Below, piece after piece: positions 11,680-13,586 of a stretch of DNA of 13,586 nt (within the stretch, counting starts at the first letter, position 1; each line of letters starts with the position of its first letter). A program made the translations under genes and the position numbers. The notes beneath the pieces are model-generated. The model ran no database searches, was not told where the DNA came from, and worked only from the letters and a program-made list of their open reading frames with translations. The DNA is from Euperipatoides rowelli (Eukaryota > Onychophora > Udeonychophora > Euonychophora > Peripatopsidae). The DNA lies in the NCBI GenBank assembly GCA_003024985.2, contig PXIH01S0021980.1; one strand, written 5' to 3'.

Positions 11680-13586
11680 ATGTCATTTAATTTAAATAAC
11701 GCTTTAGACGACAAGATAACAGTGGTCCGTGGTATTCCGGGCGATATAGTAATTTTTGGTATAGATGGAACAATAGCTGATTCTGGCGTGCCAATTTCCA
11801 TAGGATCTGGTCAAGCAAAACAACCTACTGCAGTACCTGGAGATTTAGCTGTTTTTGGTTCCGGAGTAAATCAAGGACAAACCATAGATTCTGGATTAAC
11901 TGTAGATGATTCTTCGGTTTCATTACCAACTGTATTATGGTCAAGTCAAAAAATAGAAAGTTTAATACCTACGGGTTCGTTTTTACCTCTTGCAGGTGGT
12001 ACAATGACTGGTGCTATAATTTCAAAAGATATAATTGTACCCAGTGGAAATGTTATAACACTTACAGATGCGCCAGTATCCGGAACATCTGCGGCAAATA
12101 AATCTTATGTAGATTCCCAAATAATAGTAAATGCAACACCTAATGCAACTTCTACAGTTTTAGGAAAAATTCAATTAACAGGAGATCTTTTAGGATCTTC
12201 GGCAACATTTCCAACAGTTGCTCCAGGTGCAATCACACTTTCCAAATTAGAAAACTTAAGTTCACCCTCTAAACTAATTGGTTCTGGAAGCACAAGTTCT
12301 TCTCCTGCAAATATTACTTTGGGAACATCACTTTCAATGTCAGGAACATCATTAAACGTTGTACCAACGTTTTCAAATCCAACTTTTAACGGAACAATAA
12401 GCGGAACTGTAGTTTTAGGAGTATCAAATGGCGGAACAGGAAATTCTACTTTAACTGGATATGTTGTTGGAAACGGAACGGCATCTTTTACAGCTGTAAC
12501 TAGTATACCTGTTTCAAATGTAAATGGTGCTGTTCAATCTGTTAATGGGATTTTTCCAGACTTGTCTGGAAATGTAACTGTAACTCTTGGAACAGTTACT
12601 ACAGGTACTTTAGCTGCACGACCTCCTGTGGGTCCTCCATTAGTAAACGGAGATATATATGTAGTTTCTGGAGATCCTACACCATCAAATAATGGGTTAA
12701 CGTTTATATATAGTACAACTCCTACAAATCAATGGTTAGAAATTTCTCCAAATTTTGGTTCTTTAGATGCACGATATTTACAGCTAGCAGGTGGAACAAT
12801 GTCTGGAAATATAGTTATTCCTAGCGGTAATTTTATCACATTAACTAGTTTGCCTGTCAATCCAACAGATGCAGCTAATAAATCATATGTTGATGCTAAT
12901 ATTACACCATCTGCTACAACATCTATACAGGGAAAAGTTCAACTATCTGGTGATTTATCAGGGGTGGCGTCGGCTCCAGTTATAACTACCGGAGCAATTA
13001 CTTTGACTAAAATGGCAAATTTAACATCAACAAGTTCTTTGATAGGATCAAGCAGTACAAGTACAAGTCCATCTCAATTAAGTTTAGGTTCTAATTTACA
13101 AATTTCTGGAACAACTTTAAATGTGAACACAAGTTCACTTTCAGGAACATTTTTACCACTCACCGGAGGTACAATGTCAGGAAATATTGTTATATCAACC
13201 GGAGATTTAATTTCAATAGCAGATGCTCCAACAGTTGGAACCAGTGCTGCAAATAAGGCTTATGTTGATGCAAATATAACTCCTAATGCAACAACAACGG
13301 TTTTGGGAAAAATTCAATTATCTGGTGATTTTGACTCTACGTCAACAGCAACAGTTCCTGTAATTAAAAGTGCAACATCGTCAATACAAGGTAAAATTCA
13401 ACTTTCTGGAGATCTAACAGGATCGTCTACTTCTCCAACGGTTACTGCGGGTGCTATAACACTTGCAAAGATGGCTAACCTTTCAGGAAACTCTCAAATT
13501 ATTGGTTCTAGTAGCACAACATCTACGCCTACAAATCTCACATTGGGTTCCGGACTACAAATTTCTGGAACCGTGTTAAGCGTTAA
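11680..13586 (+). CDS. Phage-fibre-like repeat protein (partial, runs off the end)
   Basis: Open from the ATG at 11680 to the window edge (635 codons, no stop). Composition is Ser/Thr/Gly/Asn/Val-rich with almost no Cys or charged clusters, like trimeric fibres. The N-terminus has GDIVIFGIDGTIADSGV and GDLAVFGSGVNQGQTIDSG, a paired GD-x-x-x-F-x-x-G-x-x-x-DSG motif common in phage tail fibres. Three long repeats follow, each opening with LPL(A/T)GGTM(T/S)G and containing AANK(S/A)YVD and GK(I/V)QL(S/T)GD. A GGTGNSTLTGYVVGNGT segment (about residues 243-259) is also a tail-fibre signature. It is probably a surface fibre or adhesin acting in host attachment (inference from the phage families). 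No signal peptide or membrane span is visible. The C-terminal head is outside the window. Confidence 0.85.
   Translation, partial: MSFNLNNALDDKITVVRGIPGDIVIFGIDGTIADSGVPISIGSGQAKQPTAVPGDLAVFGSGVNQGQTIDSGLTVDDSSVSLPTVLWSSQKIESLIPTGSFLPLAGGTMTGAIISKDIIVPSGNVITLTDAPVSGTSAANKSYVDSQIIVNATPNATSTVLGKIQLTGDLLGSSATFPTVAPGAITLSKLENLSSPSKLIGSGSTSSSPANITLGTSLSMSGTSLNVVPTFSNPTFNGTISGTVVLGVSNGGTGNSTLTGYVVGNGTASFTAVTSIPVSNVNGAVQSVNGIFPDLSGNVTVTLGTVTTGTLAARPPVGPPLVNGDIYVVSGDPTPSNNGLTFIYSTTPTNQWLEISPNFGSLDARYLQLAGGTMSGNIVIPSGNFITLTSLPVNPTDAANKSYVDANITPSATTSIQGKVQLSGDLSGVASAPVITTGAITLTKMANLTSTSSLIGSSSTSTSPSQLSLGSNLQISGTTLNVNTSSLSGTFLPLTGGTMSGNIVISTGDLISIADAPTVGTSAANKAYVDANITPNATTTVLGKIQLSGDFDSTSTATVPVIKSATSSIQGKIQLSGDLTGSSTSPTVTAGAITLAKMANLSGNSQIIGSSSTTSTPTNLTLGSGLQISGTVLSV
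11980..12360 (+). repeat. Fibre repeat unit 1
   Basis: Residues 101-227 of the fibre-like protein, from FLPLAGGTMTG to GTSLNV. It is followed by the non-repeated GGTGNST region. Confidence 0.8.
12775..13125 (+). repeat. Fibre repeat unit 2
   Basis: Residues 366-482, from YLQLAGGTMSG to GTTLNV, with NKSYVDANITP and GKVQLSGDL in the same order as unit 1. Units 2 and 3 are directly adjacent. Confidence 0.8.
13150..13586 (+). repeat. Fibre repeat unit 3 with internal duplication
   Basis: From residue 491 (FLPLTGGTMSG) to the window end. Its GKIQLSGD segment appears twice (about residues 544-551 and 571-578 counted along the frame), so this unit carries an extra short duplication of about 26-27 residues absent from units 1 and 2. 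Confidence 0.75.

Overview
The window looks like part of a large, AT-rich eukaryotic DNA virus of the phylum Nucleocytoviricota (giant viruses). The evidence is the gene set: a PCNA-like sliding clamp, an MSV199/DUF3627-type protein, a PD-(D/E)XK nuclease, two dUTPase-family proteins, a divergent Ser/Thr kinase, an F-box-like zinc protein and a phage-fibre-like repeat protein. Genes are tightly packed and intron-less on both strands, without bacterial ribosome binding sites. Most gene 3' ends carry a perfect palindrome, which matches the hairpin-type transcript ends described for mimiviruses and some other giant viruses. I cannot assign a family. An Imitervirales or Pimascovirales member is plausible.

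Layout. At 1-2440 two rightward genes encode a probable virion protein with an Asn/Gly repeat and an MSV199-DUF3627 protein. Between them lie one AT-rich hairpin and two unusually GC-rich ones. From 2507 to 11040 every recognised gene runs leftward. Reading from right to left they are: protein kinase, coiled-coil dUTPase-like protein without motif V, LAGLIDADG endonuclease fused to a complete dUTPase, F-box-like/zinc-ribbon protein, a 71-aa protein, PCNA, an unknown protein, a possible ADP-ribosyltransferase-fold protein, and a PD-(D/E)XK nuclease. At 11243-11579 there is a short rightward gene that appears split by a frameshift. From 11680 a fibre-like repeat protein runs off the right end.

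The genes fit nucleotide-pool control (dUTPases), replication and recombination (PCNA, nuclease), host manipulation (kinase, F-box-like protein, possible ART) and virion structure (first and last genes). Hairpins divide the leftward genes into probable transcription units. Kinase plus dUTPase-like protein, and unknown protein plus ART-like protein plus nuclease, have no strong internal hairpin and may be co-transcribed.

Most notable observations: the convergent MSV199 and nuclease genes end in the same about 54-residue module, forming a long inverted repeat (21 differences in 162 bases by hand alignment). A perfect 15-bp hairpin lies inside the MSV199 gene. The endonuclease-dUTPase fusion sits beside a second, motif-V-less dUTPase and has an in-frame extension past its TAG stop. 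Two GC-richer islands (about 4993-5135 and 11105-11212) could hold small RNAs or very small genes.
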